From the NCBI GenBank assembly GCA_947652605.1, contig OX393583.1, positions 10,953,222 through 11,017,221 of the forward strand: 64,000 nucleotides of DNA, read 5' to 3'. Under the pieces are notes generated by a model. The model was not told the origin of the DNA. It saw nothing but the letters and a program-made list of their open reading frames with translations, and did not search any database. Shown here piece by piece: positions 54,404 through 64,000 of this stretch. The translations under genes were made by a program, and so were the position numbers. Source of the stretch: Elmis aenea. Lineage: Eukaryota; Arthropoda; Insecta; Coleoptera; Elmidae. The first letter of the stretch is position 1; the number at the start of each line of letters is the position of its first letter.

Positions 54404-56281
54404 CAGGGTTGAGCAGATTTAAATCAATTGATTTAAATCATGATTTAAATCAAGTGATTTTAAAAAAAAAATCATTGATTTAAATCACGATTTAAATCAA
54501 GTGAAAAAAAAACATCAATTTAAATCACTTATTATATGAGTAGGTAATAAAACATTTATAACAAAACAAAATTTTATTTTCTCAAATAAAAAAAACATTA
54601 GGTATATGGTATTTATGTATATAAGTATTTAAAAAAAAACAACAGTTCTTATATGTATATACGTATTAAATACATACTTATACGTAACGTAACGAAACGT
54701 AATTCATTTAAAATAATATATAATAATATACATTTATAAATTTTTGGTATTGTAATGTTGGAATAAAAATACCAGTTTTGCAGCCTTTTCAGTTCCCAGT
54801 TTATTTCTTATTGTCGAATGGACCAATCCAAATGTTGAAAAAATTCTTTCAACTGAGGCCGAAGAAGTTACACTGCACATTCGTTGTGTTAATATTGGCA
54901 ACACTTTATTAATATCGGAAACATCTTTTTGTGATTTCCATCACTGTATTGGAGTAACATTATTAATAATTTCCTCACTAAACATAACAGATTTAAATGG
55001 ATCAGATTTAGCTTCAAATTTTATTATTATGGGTAATAAACCACTGTGTGGGTAACTTTCTGCTGCTACTTTTAAAGCTGCGTCTTTTTCATTATATTTT
55101 AAAGGAAATTTTGTTTTTCTAGGGTCTAATAAATAAGCCAAAAAATGGTACGGTGTCAAAGCTTGAGCATATCGTTTTTGAAATGCAGCCATTTGTTTAA
55201 TATTTAATGTAATAGTATCATCAAAAACAGCCTCAAGTTCTTTCCATGCTTCTAGAGCATCAGCTAAAAATGCATCTGTTCTTTGTAATTTGTCTAAAGT
55301 TACGGAAATTCTGGTTGTTCGATACATCTGAAACTACTATTTGTCGCATAAATAGCTTTTGCGATTTGTCTATCAAGATTTTTCTTTAACTCGTTAGAAG
55401 TACGCACTACAAATGATTTCATTAATAAATTTTCAGTCATTTCTTTTTTTGTTTTAGCAGGTGGTGAGCTTATATTTGTATTTGTATGCATTCTAGACGT
55501 ACTAGGTTGTGGATCAAAAAACTCTTTCGGTTGACTTGTTTCTATGGTGGTATAGGATTAGAATCTGTGTCAGTATCTTCTGTATTACATTCAGTAACTT
55601 CATTCATATGCATTTGTTTCTTCTGACATTTTTCACGGTATGCTTTTAATCTTTGTACCAGACCTTGTATTTCTTCTTTGCAATATTTACAAACTGCTCT
55701 GCTCCCAGCTTTCCCTTTCAATTTGTTTGATTTTTCTATAAAATGTTGCCAAACACTATCCCTTTTCCTTCCTGACATTATGTTGCGTTTATTTATGTGA
55801 TGTGTACACGTTTGCTAACTAAAATGAACTGAATAACAGAATCTGGGATACCCTTACATACAAACCTGCATTTACCTGTTTAGACAAGTATTTTCAGGCA
55901 TAGAATTCGATCACATATAGTTGATGATGAATAGCAAGCATGGTTTTGTAGATCATATACTACACTTTGAAATATAAATATAATCATACTGTTTATTGCT
56001 TGTTAAGACAAAGACTTAATTATATATAACATCACTATTTAGCACTGATTTTTTTCGAAATTTTTATTCATTATATTTAATTTTTTATTTTAACAAAAAT
56101 TCTCCAATGAATTAAATATATTGGTTATTAAATATATTAGCACAAAACAGAAATAGCATGCAAATATGAACATTTGATTTAATTTTAAAAAAATCTGATT
56201 TAAATCATAAAAATCTGATTTAAATCAAATAAATCGATTTTTTTGATTTTTTTAAAAAAATCATGATTTTTATCAACCCTG
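54404..56281 (-). mobile_element. hAT element with GATTTAAATC arrays and transposase remnant
   Basis: Ends CAGGGTTGAGCAG and TTTTTATCAACCCTG, exact 8-bp duplication GTAGCAGA (54396-54403, 56282-56289). Subterminal GATTTAAATC palindromes as in 10207-11414 and 22274-23512, but the interior codes for a BED-type hAT transposase. This is the closest to the autonomous parent of that family seen here. 1878 bp with the catalytic core deleted. Confidence 0.95.
54734..55778 (-). pseudogene. BED-finger hAT transposase, core deleted
   Basis: Minus strand from ATG at 55778: MSGRKRDSVWQHFIE, AVCKYCKEEIQGLVQRLKAY, REKC is a BED zinc finger in which the expected His (LK.H..KC) reads Tyr. After a frame change, 55491-55300 gives KSFVVRTSNELKKNLDRQIA, KAIYATNSSFRCIE. 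At about 55320 the frame jumps to ISVTLDKLQRTDAFLADALE, AWKELEAVFDD, FLAYLLDPR, which in full-length relatives lies beyond the catalytic region, so the core is deleted. After one TGA (54950) it continues to the dimerisation motif SVTSSASVERIFSTFGLVHS, IRNKLGTEKAAKLVFLF and a natural stop at 54734. Most of each remaining block is still well preserved. Confidence 0.88.
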
Positions 56282-56604
56282 GTAGCAGATTATAAGTTTA
56301 ACATTTGAATTTGGCGCTCCAGGATGTAGATGGAGTTAGTGTATAGCGTATGATAGGTTACCGTTGGCGGAATTGTATTGTACTTGGCAGAATGAGAGTG
56401 CGAAAAATATGCCCTCTTAGAAAGTTTAGAATAATTTATGTGAGCCATCACCACAGTGTTCAGAAGATGGATTAGGAACTGATGAAATGATTAGTTTATA
56501 GTGTTGGATTAACAAGTTATTTTATAGTATTTAAACATTCACGCACTGTTAACGTAAAACACATTTTTTAAATTAAGTTTTTCCACGTGTTTTCAATTTT
56601 AAAA

Positions 56605-56965
56605 ATGAGTGAACACGAAAGCATTATCATGTCGGTTGATGATATAATAGCCTATAATAGCCAATGCAGTAAAAGCTATCATAGTTAGTGAGAATGTAAG
56701 AATGAAATCAAAAAAAGTGGCGGCTTTTATACCAAATTTCGATGGAAGTCCTGAGTCGGACATCGATATGTGGTTTAGTCGGATATCAATAGTGAAAAAC
56801 ACTTATCAAGTGGAAGGAAGATATTATTATGCTCCTAGTTGTTGTTGGAAAACTTTCAGATTAGTTTTGAAGTATTACAGTTATGGCATGAAATTGTCGA
56901 CCAAATACAGACTTGTAAGAAAATTATGCTTGGTTTTCTGTGATTTTTTTATATTTTTAGTTTGA
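56605..56965 (+). pseudogene. Possible LTR-retrotransposon gag fragment
   Basis: A frame from 56605 (MSEHESIIMSVDDIIAYNSQ, then stops) and 56702-56965 (AAFIPNFDGSPESDIDMWFS, RISIVKNTYQV) resembles the start of a Gag capsid region (IP.F.G....DI..WF..I......Y.V). Downstream it loses resemblance. No LTR or zinc knuckle seen. Low confidence. Confidence 0.4.
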
Positions 56966-57140
56966 ATAAACCATTTATACGGCCGTATTGGACTATTAAC
57001 ATTTCTAAACCATAAAAACATGTGAAGAAGATTTATGCATAAATAACCAATCAGGGTGAATAATATTGGTTAAATATATTTTTATTTGTGTATAGTATAC
57101 ATTTCACCAATATCAATACGGTATATTAATCTAATAGAAG

Positions 57141-58338
57141 CAGGGACTGAGAACGGAACGAAAACGAAAACGTTAAACGAAATTAACCGAAATTTTTTTA
57201 AGAACGAAAACGAAAACGAAACCGAAAACGAAATTATTATTTTTCGTTCAAGAACGAAAACGAAATAAATATTTTCCAAAACCGGTTTTAACCGGTTTTG
57301 TCGCTATTTCAATTTTATTTGTTAAACACAAACGCGAATTTACCTTCTCTGCTGGGGAGACTCCACGAGGCAGTAAAAAATCTCACTTGAAATAAGTGAG
57401 CTTCACTTTTCTCCATATATTTACATGAATATGTATTAACAACTTTATTGTTTATACTTGCAATTTCGTGTAACACAATTAAAGGTACAGATATTCTCTA
57501 TATCTAATTTGTTTTTTAGATCATCAATGTAGAATGTACAATTGATTGGATATATATTATCAATGTGTATGTTTTATTTGCGTTTAGACATATAACGATA
57601 GTAAAATTTATTCTTACTTCGAAAAGGACTAATGTAAAATAAAATTTATTGGAAGATGTGTTGCTAGTAAGATTTAACGGAATGTGAAAATGTTTATTGT
57701 ATGGTATGTACAAACTATAAAGTTAAAGTATGTTTCAAGTTAATATAAGTTTTTTTTTAAATATCTTTTTTATTTATAACATTTAGTAAATTATCCAATT
57801 GAATTCATTCTTTTGTCTTTTTAAATATCTACAGCAGAATCTTATTTAATTCAAATGCATAGATTTTTAGTACTAAAACAAATTTAAAACAGCACTTGAT
57901 ATATTTTCATATTTTTAGATAAAGATCGTGTGTCTAATTTAACCTAATCACGTTGTGTTTTTGCACCTTACGGGTGTTAAACTTAATAAAATGGTTAAAT
58001 GTTAAAGTGTTTAACGATTTGGTAAATTTAATATGGTGGCGATGGTTCGCCAGTCTAAAATAAGCTGTCCGTGAGTATCAAACCCCATCGTCATCGTTTA
58101 TATTTTAGTTGAGACGCAAATATTGTTATCGTATTTATAGAGCGTTGTGGTGACTAGAAAAAAAATTTGATTTTTTGACGACAAAAAAAATATTGTAAAA
58201 CCGCTTTTAACCGTTATTATTTCGGTTCACGAAAACGAAAAAAGAATTTTTTCGGTTAGAACGAAAAGAACGAAAACGATATATTTCGTTTTCGTTCCGA
58301 ACAGAAACGAACGGATTTTTTTTCGTTTTTAGTCCCTG
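57141..58338. mobile_element. hAT-like MITE with GAACGAAAACG arrays
   Basis: Ends CAGGGACTGAGAACG and CGTTTTTAGTCCCTG are inverses. Subterminal zones are arrays of (GAACGAAAACGAAA)n (57151-57275) and TTTCGTT/GAACGAAAAC in mixed orientation (58215-58325). The flanking octamers AATAGAAG and CTTATAAG agree at only five of eight positions, so the duplication is decayed. 1198 bp, no transposase. Assigned to hAT by end sequence and architecture. Confidence 0.8.
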
Positions 58339-58340
58339 CT

Positions 58341-58930
58341 TATAAGTACAGTTAAGGAACTTTTTTTCTTTACTGTATGATTCCTATTCATTGTCTTATT
58401 CATATATGTCGTTTAAAAACACGTTTGGATAGAAACATTTAAATAAAACATAAACAAATTTAATAAATACTTTTGTTAAACATTTTTATGTCAAACATAT
58501 TTTTAAAATATGTAATAACAACTGTCTGATTTGTTTTGAATCTTGTTTCATCATGATAATTTTTAAAATACACTCAAGGGACCTTTTGTAATTATTCTGG
58601 ATAATGTTTCAAATACTGATCGCAGCGCTAATTTTATGTCAGTACAAAATTTACACACTCAATCATTTTTATTCACGTTTGCGGTTATAACAGAATGCTC
58701 TTATTAATACAGATTTCAAATTTTTATGATATTCCCACGGTTTTTACCTGTTTCTTGTGATCAGGCGAAATCATGCCAACATTAGATCGAGATGACTTGG
58801 CTTTTTAACTTTTTTGTCCTGTTTACAAATTTCTAGTCTAACAACGGTAAAAATGTTATATAAATTTTATTCTAAAACTGCGCGGTTTCACAAGTAATCA
58901 CAAATCATACGTTTTAAGAGTGCTTTATAC
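58341..58930. other. Non-coding
   Basis: Nothing recognised. Confidence 0.4.
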
Positions 58931-58932
58931 TA

Positions 58933-59456
58933 TACTATTTTTTCGTTTAAGAAAATCGTATACGATTTTTGATACAAAAATTTCGTTCAAGAATTTAGCA
59001 TGGAAAATATCAACCTTTTACATTGTACTATTTTTTGGTACGAAAATCCCAATATATTTTGGTTACTTTTTAGTAACTTTTATCATATTTTGTTTCACAC
59101 CTTGAGTAACCATGTCAAATGTTTAATTTGATCACAACAGAAAGCGATTCATTTTCAAATTTAAGGTATATTTAACGCTTGTTCCATTCTACATATTTAT
59201 TCCTACAAAATAAATTGTGAGGGATTATAACGGTAATAAGTAGTATATTTAACATCGTTTGATTGTTTCAGTTAACCTAACCCTCAAATGACATGCGGTC
59301 AGATACAGTTACAGTAGAATACGCATGCGCCCATGCTAATTGGACGGATTTAGGACAGGTAGTAATTTCGTACGAATTTTTCGTTCAAGATTTTTAATTT
59401 CTGATTGACATCGTACTAGAAAATCGTATACGATTTTCTTAAACGAAAAAATAGTA
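58933..59456. mobile_element. 524-bp MITE, TACTATTTTTTCGTTTAAG ends
   Basis: TACTATTTTTTCGTTTAAG, AAAATCGTATACGATTTT at the left and the exact inverse at the right. The palindrome AAAATCGTATACGATTTT is repeated in both ends, and TTTCGTTCAAGA recurs inside (58982 and 59380). No coding; superfamily unknown. It is directly abutted by the next element. Confidence 0.82.
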
Positions 59457-59959
59457 AGGTAAATGTGGGTATAATTGACACCGATGTAGTAGTTGACATG
59501 TTAGTTTTTAAATCATTATAAAGACAGTTCGGTTGTTGTTACATCCACACGTTTAGTGCCATCTGATAATTTTGTACTTTACTTTTGTTTGTTTATATCC
59601 TGACAACACTGAGAAGAGTCATTTTGACATGACATAATCCTTCACGTAAAAAGTTGTGAGCATTCAGATATATCAAATTTTTCTATTCGATTTAAAGGAG
59701 ATAAGTAATGTTGTTGAAGTGATTTTTATTTTCTTGAACACATTAATATAGATAATTGTGTTGTTACTTGTTGTTACTGGTTATTATTTAGTGTTTTAAA
59801 CTTGCAAGTATTAGTGTAGCGGTTATTTTTGATCATGGTATTAGTAAGTATGTCAACTACTGGTGATCATATCTCTTATGTTTACCAGTAGTTGACATGA
59901 CTGTCAATTATTGGTGCGTTTAAACTCTTGCTTGGAAAAAGATTTTAACCTAAGTGGAT

Positions 59960-61987
59960 ATGCCTCCCATCAAAGGTAAAATGTTAGCATATCCTGAAGA
60001 AGATATAAAAAAAATGTTCGACTTGAAATGCCTGTAGCTATAATAATAATAATAATAATAATAAAAATCTTTATTGTCCACAAACAAAAAATGCCATGAG
60101 ACAAAAAGCTGCTGATCAAAGCAGCAGAACATTGAATAATACATTATAGACAACAAAAAAAAGAACAAATAACAAAACAAGCCGTTAACAAAACATCAAC
60201 ACAAAAAAAACAAATTATTTATAACAAGATTACAGATAAAATAAAATATAGGGACAAAACCACATCCCAAAATCCAATGAAAATCATACATCACGATCGA
60301 GATATTCATCTAGTGAGTAGAAAGCGTTTTCAACCAAAAACCCTTTCACTAATTTAGCAAATCCCTTTTTCCTGATTGCACCTTTATATGTAGGAGGTAA
60401 ATGGTTATACAATTTTATTGCAGTATATAGAGGTGATTTTTCAAAATTGGTTAGCCTATGCAAAGGAAATGAGAGATCACTACCATGTCTAGTATTATAA
60501 CTATGGTACGATTTATTCTGACATATTATGTCATAATTTTTAAATATGAACATTAACGATTCTAAAATAAGAAGTGATGGTAATGTTAAGATTTTATGTT
60601 TAACAAATATCGGCTTACATGAGGAAATGTAATCTAAACGAAAAACAGCTCTAATTACTTTTTTTTGTAATAGAAATATTCTGCGCAAATGATTACTGTG
60701 ACCTCCCCAAAAGATAATTGAATATGATACTCTAGAGTAAAAGTGCCCATAGTATAGCATCATCAAGGTATCAATGCAAACCATATCTCTAATTTTAAAT
60801 ATTTGATATAATAAGGGTTGAATTTTGTTATACAAATCATCAATTTGTACCTTCCAATTAAGACATTCATCAATGATGATCCCTAATAGTATAGCGTTGG
60901 TAGACTGTCTTACTAAAGAATTATTTAATTTGATAGCTAAACTATAGTTTCTCTCTCTGAACAAATTAAAGTAAATAAAATTCGACTTGTTTACATTTAT
61001 ACTCAAACAATTTTTTCTAAACCAATTATTAATTAAAAAAAGATCTCTTTCAATTTGTTTTTGTAAAATTTTTTCATTTTCACAATTGAATATAATAGAT
61101 ACATCATCCGCATACATGATAATATCAGATTTCAGGTTTAATAAAAAAATATCATTAACAAAAATAATAAATAATAAAGGACCCAGGATAGAGCCCTGAG
61201 GTACCCCTTTTTTTATGAAACAAGGATCAGACAACCTCTCATTAATACGTACATATTGTATTCTATCACGTAGATAAGTTTTAATCCAGAGCAGTGCATT
61301 ACCCCTAATGCCAATTTTATATAACTTATCTAGTAGTAAGGTATGGGATATCATGTCGAAAGCTTTGCTTAGATCAAGAAAAGCAGCCACTGTTGACTTT
61401 TTTATATCAATATATTGATAAACGTAATTAATTAATTTGCATAAAGCATCCTTGGTAGATTTGCCTTTCATAAAACCATATTGTTTAGGTGACAGAATAT
61501 TATTTAGTGTTAAAAAGCTATAAAGTCTATTATAATAGACTTTTTCATAAATTTTAGAAAATATAGAGGTTAAACTTATAGGCCTGTAATTATTAATGTT
61601 AGATGCATCACCTTTTTTAAGAATAGGTTGAACTACAGTAATCTTTAGGTTATTTGGAAAAATACCTTCTTCAAAACTTTGATTAATTAAAATAGCTAAA
61701 GGCTTGGAGATGAAGTTATTTATTTTTTTTATTATCAGGTTCGATAGATTGTCAATACCACATGCATTAGACGATTTTAAATTACATATTATGTTCTTGA
61801 TTTCAACTTCATCACATGGAAAGAGATAAATAGACTTGTGAGCTACTGCAGCTAAAAAACATAAAGTGCCCAGAATTACTCTCCTTTACAAATCCAAAGG
61901 AAAAAACCCAATTGAAAGAAAAATGGGGCCAAAAACAATACTTTCTAGAGGAGAAGAAGAAGACGTAATAGATTGCAAGTTCTAGTA
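59960..61987 (+). pseudogene. pogo-type transposase N-terminus (psq-like HTH), interrupted
   Basis: Part 1 (59960-60036) reads MPPIKGKMLAYPEEDIKK and, after a one-base shift, RLEMPVA. Part 2 (61848-61987) reads AAKKHKVPRITLLYKSKGKN, PIERKMGPKTILSRGEEEDV. Together they spell the N-terminal helix-turn-helix of jerky/pogo-type transposases (..AA..Y.VPR.TL......G..., then G..T.L..EEE). The LINE sits between the two A residues of the AAAKK stretch. The part after EEEDV is lost in stops. Confidence 0.75.
60284..61840 (-). CDS. LINE reverse transcriptase, long uninterrupted frame (5'-truncated)
   Basis: A minus-strand frame of 518 codons is open from the LINE's 5' truncation point (61840) to the stop at 60284. 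An ATG at 61471 is internal and not the natural start. RT blocks in order: NLKSSNACGIDNLS (finger), NNYRPISLTSIFSKIYEK, GFMKGKSTKDAL, AAFLDLSKAFDMISH (catalytic Asp), KGVPQGSILGPLLFIIFVND, MYADDVSII (catalytic YADD), then thumb NVNKSNFI and LLGIIIDECLNW. The C-terminal segment has SYNTRHGSDLSFPLHR and LYNHLPP. This wording fits the Jockey/CR1/L2-type LINEs of insects. The endonuclease is missing. It ends in an (ATT)n 3' tail (60037-60066 on the plus strand). Absence of stops suggests a recent insertion. Confidence 0.93.
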   Translation of the reverse strand, partial: HKSIYLFPCDEVEIKNIICNLKSSNACGIDNLSNLIIKKINNFISKPLAILINQSFEEGIFPNNLKITVVQPILKKGDASNINNYRPISLTSIFSKIYEKVYYNRLYSFLTLNNILSPKQYGFMKGKSTKDALCKLINYVYQYIDIKKSTVAAFLDLSKAFDMISHTLLLDKLYKIGIRGNALLWIKTYLRDRIQYVRINERLSDPCFIKKGVPQGSILGPLLFIIFVNDIFLLNLKSDIIMYADDVSIIFNCENEKILQKQIERDLFLINNWFRKNCLSINVNKSNFIYFNLFRERNYSLAIKLNNSLVRQSTNAILLGIIIDECLNWKVQIDDLYNKIQPLLYQIFKIRDMVCIDTLMMLYYGHFYSRVSYSIIFWGGHSNHLRRIFLLQKKVIRAVFRLDYISSCKPIFVKHKILTLPSLLILESLMFIFKNYDIICQNKSYHSYNTRHGSDLSFPLHRLTNFEKSPLYTAIKLYNHLPPTYKGAIRKKGFAKLVKGFLVENAFYSLDEYLDRDV

Positions 61988-62717
61988 GCGAATCTGAAGA
62001 AGATTGGGTACAGTCGGGTTCCTCGACGATGGACACAAGTTTTGAGTTAACCAATCTCGATGAATGATACCATGATTTTTATGAAGACTCACAAAATATT
62101 AATAAAGACAGAGACATTCGCTATGAATAATTTTATAATTATGAAAATTTTCACAAAAACAACTGTTAAATATTTTGTTGGTAAACTAATTAATATCATT
62201 TAGAAACTACCCACTTCTCAAACAGATAGAAGGAAACGATTGTTCTTTGAATACAATTTTCAGCAGTTCAAATGTTTAGGATAGTTATTTTAGTAATATG
62301 TTTATTTACTTAGTATAGTAATTTTATACCAAAGTTATTATAGGAATATGTTTAGTTCACCATTTAAATGTTCAATACTCAATAACTGTAAGAATTGTAA
62401 ACTTTTAAAAAGAATTTTTAATTTAAAAAATAATGGTTCTTTGATGTCAACTATACCCACAAAGGATGTCAATTACTGGTATGTACATACCGATTTTTGC
62501 TATGCCAATTACTGGTGAATATTCCTATAAATAATAAAATAATCAGTTTCAAAAATGGCATCACATTACAAAAATTTTGTGAACACAATAAAGATATTTA
62601 TGAATACACTTTTATTTTCCCTAAACCCAGAGTAGTATATGTCAATTTTTCTGAGAAATATACATTTTTTAAATTGTTCATGTTGTCTAAGTGTCAATTA
62701 CTCCCACATTTACATTA

Positions 62718-63334
62718 TAGTATAAAACAGTCTTTAAAAATGTTTTGTTGGATACTCTCCGGGTTGTTACGTAGTTTTGGAGATGCACCTGAACTTGTGC
62801 CTTACGTCTTCGAATAATTTTATGAATTTTTTTGATCGTAAACCTAAATAAAGGCAAAATAGGAAGCGAAGAAAATTTCCTTGAAATTTCAAAGAAAGAG
62901 ATTTTTATTACTTTATTACTTTACAACTACTACATAAACTTTTGTCATATTTTGTACAAAACGTCGTAAACATGCAATTTACAGCTAGTAAATTCTAGAA
63001 AATGGTAAATGCATCAGTGTGGACCATAAAAATATTATTTTGTCGTAAAGTTGTTACTAGAAGTTTGTGTTGTCGATTAGAGCGTGCACAAAAATTAGAA
63101 TTACGCTAGTTATTGAATTCAAATTTAAGACAATCGTGGTTAATGATTTCTTTTTCACAAAGACCTAAAAAAACTAATTTTTTTTGTTTTCAGTAGGATT
63201 TCAGTAGGTAATATAAAAATCTAGGCGTATAAAACTACTGAAACATTTTCTAACTTTAAATTACAGCTTTTTTTTAAGAATCTAATTCAAATGCGATTAA
63301 AGACAGAATGTTAAGAAATATTTTTGTATAGGTA
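62718..63334. other. Non-coding
   Basis: Nothing recognised. Confidence 0.4.
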
Positions 63335-63336
63335 TA

Positions 63337-63890
63337 CAGGGTGTCCCAAATTCGAGTAAATGCATGGGGATCTCGCTTATCTTAAGAGCTACGAGGTCGG
63401 TTAAATTAGGGCAAAGTTGCAAAATTAGATGCTCAACTAATATCTGCAAAGAAAGTTTTCATAGCTGTCTTAGTTCAAAAGTTATTCAAGAAAAACTGAA
63501 AAAATTGATTTTCGTTTTTTTGCCCTATTTCCGACACTTTTTAAGATATCGAAAATCTGGAAGCACTTCTTCTTGGCAACTTCTTACGCTTTATATTTTG
63601 AGGTAACATAGAATTTTCAACAACGTTTCGTCTTTTGAAAACCATCATCAAATTCATTTTTTTAAATACGCCGAAAAAACTCTAATCTCATAGTCGGATA
63701 GCATTTTGTCTTCTGATTTCAATGATGTATGACACTTAATATTTAAATGATATTTTACCACAAAAATTTAAGAAAAACTCATTTTGTCCAATTTTTTAAT
63801 AATCGAATGATGTACAAAAAAAAGGAAAATAAAAAACAAAATAATTTTTTTGTTTTGTTGTTCTGTTAAAACTGTCACTTTGACATTAAT
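63337..63890 (+). repeat. CAGGGTGTCCCAAATTCGAG repeat, uninterrupted copy
   Basis: Starts CAGGGTGTCCCAAATTCGAG after TA; then ATGGGGATCTCGCTTATCTT, AAGAGCTACGAGGTCGGTTA, AATTAGGGCAAAGTTGC. Matches 24146-24668 in inverse orientation and extends past it to the empty target GTTAAAAC (63865-63872) that holds the hAT at 23573 in the other copy. An inverted hammerhead-like box lies at 63619-63652. Confidence 0.88.
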
Positions 63891-63891
63891 A

Positions 63892-64000
63892 CAGTGGTTT
63901 CCAACCTGTGGGGCGCGCCCCCCTAGGGGGGCGCGAGGCTATTGCAAGGGGGGCTCGCAGCTGTTGCCAAAATATTATTTTTGAATACAAACAGACAAAA
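63892..64000 (+). mobile_element. Left end of a hAT element, cut by the window edge
   Basis: CAGTGGTTTCCAACCTGTGG, GGCGCGCCCCCCTAGGGGGG, CGCGAGGC is a very widespread hAT terminus with a strong G+C palindrome. The rest lies beyond 64000. Confidence 0.75.

Larger units (their letters stand above)
59457..62715 (+). mobile_element. pogo/Tigger-type element with GTCAACTACTGG subterminal repeats, split by a LINE
   Basis: Ends AGGTAAATGTGGGTATAATTG and CAATTACTCCCACATTTACAT, with TA on both sides (59455-59456, 62716-62717). The motif GTCAA(C/T)TACTGGT and its inverse recur near both ends (59838, 59888, 62468, 62507). The N-terminus of a pogo-type transposase lies inside, cut by an antisense LINE (about 60037-61840). 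Without the LINE about 1.45 kb, so the catalytic domain is largely missing. Confidence 0.85.

Noticed and set aside
57082..57279. Lys/Asn/Glu-rich and Phe/Ser-rich frames at 57.1-57.3 kb
   Set aside because: Direct translation of the GAACGAAAACG array of a hAT-like MITE.
1..64000. CRISPR array, bacterial operons or riboswitches
   Set aside because: Tandem units found lack regular spacers, and the DNA is clearly eukaryotic (spliced Pax exons, LINEs, hAT elements).

Overview
The window is nuclear DNA of an insect, strongly A+T-rich and packed with transposable-element (TE) remnants. It carries two diagnostic coding exons of one animal gene, both on the minus strand. Exon A (19684-19856) and exon B (6370-6592) encode successive halves of a paired (Pax) DNA-binding domain of the Pax3/7 type (the paired/gooseberry group). 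Both have clean splice sites and join in phase 0 across a 13,091-base intron. The rest of the gene (N-terminus, homeodomain, 3' exons) was not found. Most of the window is therefore intron or flank of a developmental transcription-factor gene. The insect assignment rests on the Pax sequence, the TE types and a short CCTAA-like telomere-type stretch; a beetle would fit but this is not proven.

Layout: 1-1291 is a LINE with its reverse-transcriptase core deleted. 1.8-5.9 kb holds CAGGGTG/TA elements, one with a DD41D mariner transposase relic, and a CCCGGG-rich hAT element. 6.4-6.6 kb is Pax exon B. 6.9-19.6 kb is the big intron, a set of nested insertions: a TTCTTCGCC element holding a hAT that holds a palindrome with a 13-bp target duplication; a mariner-type element holding a hAT; a hAT transposase interrupted by a P-like THAP element that holds a Ty3/gypsy LTR and gag; and a pogo-like element holding a hAT MITE. 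19.7-19.9 kb is Pax exon A, with TE relics 22 and 50 bases away. 20-43.5 kb is almost all nested hAT, mariner and pogo-type elements, including a DD41D 'rosa' mariner missing its first catalytic Asp. 44.0-45.0 kb is a decayed piggyBac transposase. 47.4-48.2 kb is a LINE 3' end. 52.2-53.1, 54.4-56.3 and 57.1-58.3 kb are a pogo-type element, a hAT with transposase remnants and a hAT MITE. 59.5-62.7 kb is a pogo-type element split by an antisense LINE with a long uninterrupted reverse-transcriptase frame.

Apart from the Pax exons, no intact host gene is recognised, and no tRNA, rRNA or CRISPR was seen. Transposase frames are broken by stops, frameshifts or internal deletions. The most interesting signals lie in the non-coding architecture: (i) several hAT families, each with its own palindromic or tandem subterminal motif array; (ii) a conserved ~60-bp block just inside the ends of otherwise different CAGGGTG/TA elements; (iii) a recurring 'TGATGATGG - hairpin - CGAAACG' motif resembling part of a hammerhead ribozyme core; and (iv) many exact target-site duplications and paralogous empty sites that allow the insertion order to be reconstructed.
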